5,392 nt of DNA from Candidatus Sumerlaeota bacterium (GTDB lineage: Bacteria; Sumerlaeota; Sumerlaeia; UBA8349): the NCBI GenBank assembly GCA_003501375.1, contig DNPO01000406.1, forward strand, positions 1-5,392. The letters run 5' to 3'. The notes beneath the pieces were generated by a model that saw nothing but the letters and a program-made list of their open reading frames with translations, was not told the DNA's origin and did no database searches. How positions within the stretch are numbered: position 1 is the stretch's first letter; each line of letters starts with the position of its first letter. Position numbers and translations under genes: made by a program. Of this stretch, positions 5,042 through 5,392 are shown piece by piece.

Positions 5042-5392
5042 TTACCACATCCTTGCTTTGTTGACCAGTTCTTCCAATTTTTGCAACGCTTGAACGGGGG
5101 TGAGGGAGTTGATGTCGGTGGAGCGGAGGGCTTCGAGTGCGGGATGGTCGAGGCCGTCGAAAAGGCTGAGTTGCACCATGCCGTTGGCGTCGGGTTTTAA
5201 TTTGACGTGGCGATCGGCGGGCAGGGATTTGGTCGCCGGCGGCAAACCGGATGCGTTGCTGCCAAATTCTAACTGATTCAGGATTTCTTTGGCGCGGTCA
5301 ATGACCGGGAGCGGCAAACCCGCGATTTTTCCTGCGTAAATACCGTACGAGTGGTCGGCGCTGCCTGCGATGATTTTGTACAGGAACGTGAT
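5042..5392 (-). CDS. mutS: DNA mismatch repair protein MutS, C-terminal end (5' truncated by window)
   Basis: The frame is open at the right edge and 116 residues are visible. They begin inside the end of the ATPase domain, with the family sequence ITFLYKIIAGSADHSYGI and then AGKIAGLPLPVIDRAKEIL (residues 21-39). This is the helical region that completes the ATPase and dimer interface. A variable linker (43-72) follows, then QLSLF at residues 74-78 (bases 5159-5173), a canonical sliding-clamp-binding motif. The tail HPALEALRSTDINSLTPVQA with a final helix matches the C-terminal MutS segment used for higher-order assembly. MutS recognises base mismatches and recruits MutL. The TAA stop is at 5042-5044, and the gene converges with the cassette with 55 bases between stops. 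The GC content and absence of cysteine match the chemoreceptor rather than the cassette. Confidence 0.97.
   Translation of the reverse strand: MTFLYKIIAGSADHSYGIYAGKIAGLPLPVIDRAKEILNQLEFGSNASGLPPATKSLPADRHVKLKPDANGMVQLSLFDGLDHPALEALRSTDINSLTPVQALQKLEELVNKARMW

Noticed and set aside
5010..5093. Short GTG-started gene after the orphan Shine-Dalgarno
   Set aside because: Only 28 codons, entirely accounted for as antisense of the mutS end in its second half; kept only as evidence for a possible lost gene.
5085..5105. GGGGGTGAGG in mutS resembling the right arm of the receptor terminator
   Set aside because: It is explained by conserved MutS residues (LTPVQA) on the opposite strand; the match is about ten bases and has no palindrome partner.
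1..5392. CRISPR array, tRNA, rRNA or complete insertion sequence
   Set aside because: No regularly spaced direct repeats, no tRNA-like cloverleaf with a recognisable T-arm, no rRNA sequence and no transposase or integrase motifs were seen on either strand.

Overview
The window looks like a chromosomal segment of a motile bacterium of moderate to fairly high GC. Two core-type genes sit at the edges: the 3' part of a methyl-accepting chemotaxis receptor (left, + strand) and the 3' end of mutS (right, - strand). Accessory genes lie between them. The phylum cannot be fixed from the sequence alone.

Layout: (1) 1-867, C-terminal signalling half of a chemoreceptor, ending in an aromatic pentapeptide-like tail and followed by a very long palindromic terminator (876-968). 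(2) 1061-1601, a tightly coupled pair of small genes of the DUF4160 and DUF2442 families, with a promoter-like sequence whose spacer is an inverted repeat. (3) 1602-1931, a 330-base gap with a MITE/REP-like inverted repeat, a weak promoter candidate and a T/G-rich leader. (4) 1932-4986, three co-directional genes with short gaps (19 and 42 bases): two proteins I do not recognise (309 and 443 aa) and a 243-aa protein that joins pentapeptide repeats to a two-helix, ion-channel-like membrane domain. (5) 5042-5392, the C-terminal end of MutS, convergent with the cassette.

The three-gene block is the accessory and most interesting part. Hand counts of single 60-base lines give about 33-37% GC inside it (4501-4560, 2881-2940), against about 63% in the receptor (241-300) and 57% in mutS (5161-5220). 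Its three proteins hold 30 cysteines in 995 residues; the other visible proteins hold none in 579. This suggests horizontally acquired genes that work together, possibly with the membrane protein as the output component. That function is an inference: no enzymatic motif was recognised in either soluble protein. The channel gene carries a run of eight G at a place where gain or loss of one base would remove the second membrane helix, so it is a candidate for phase variation.
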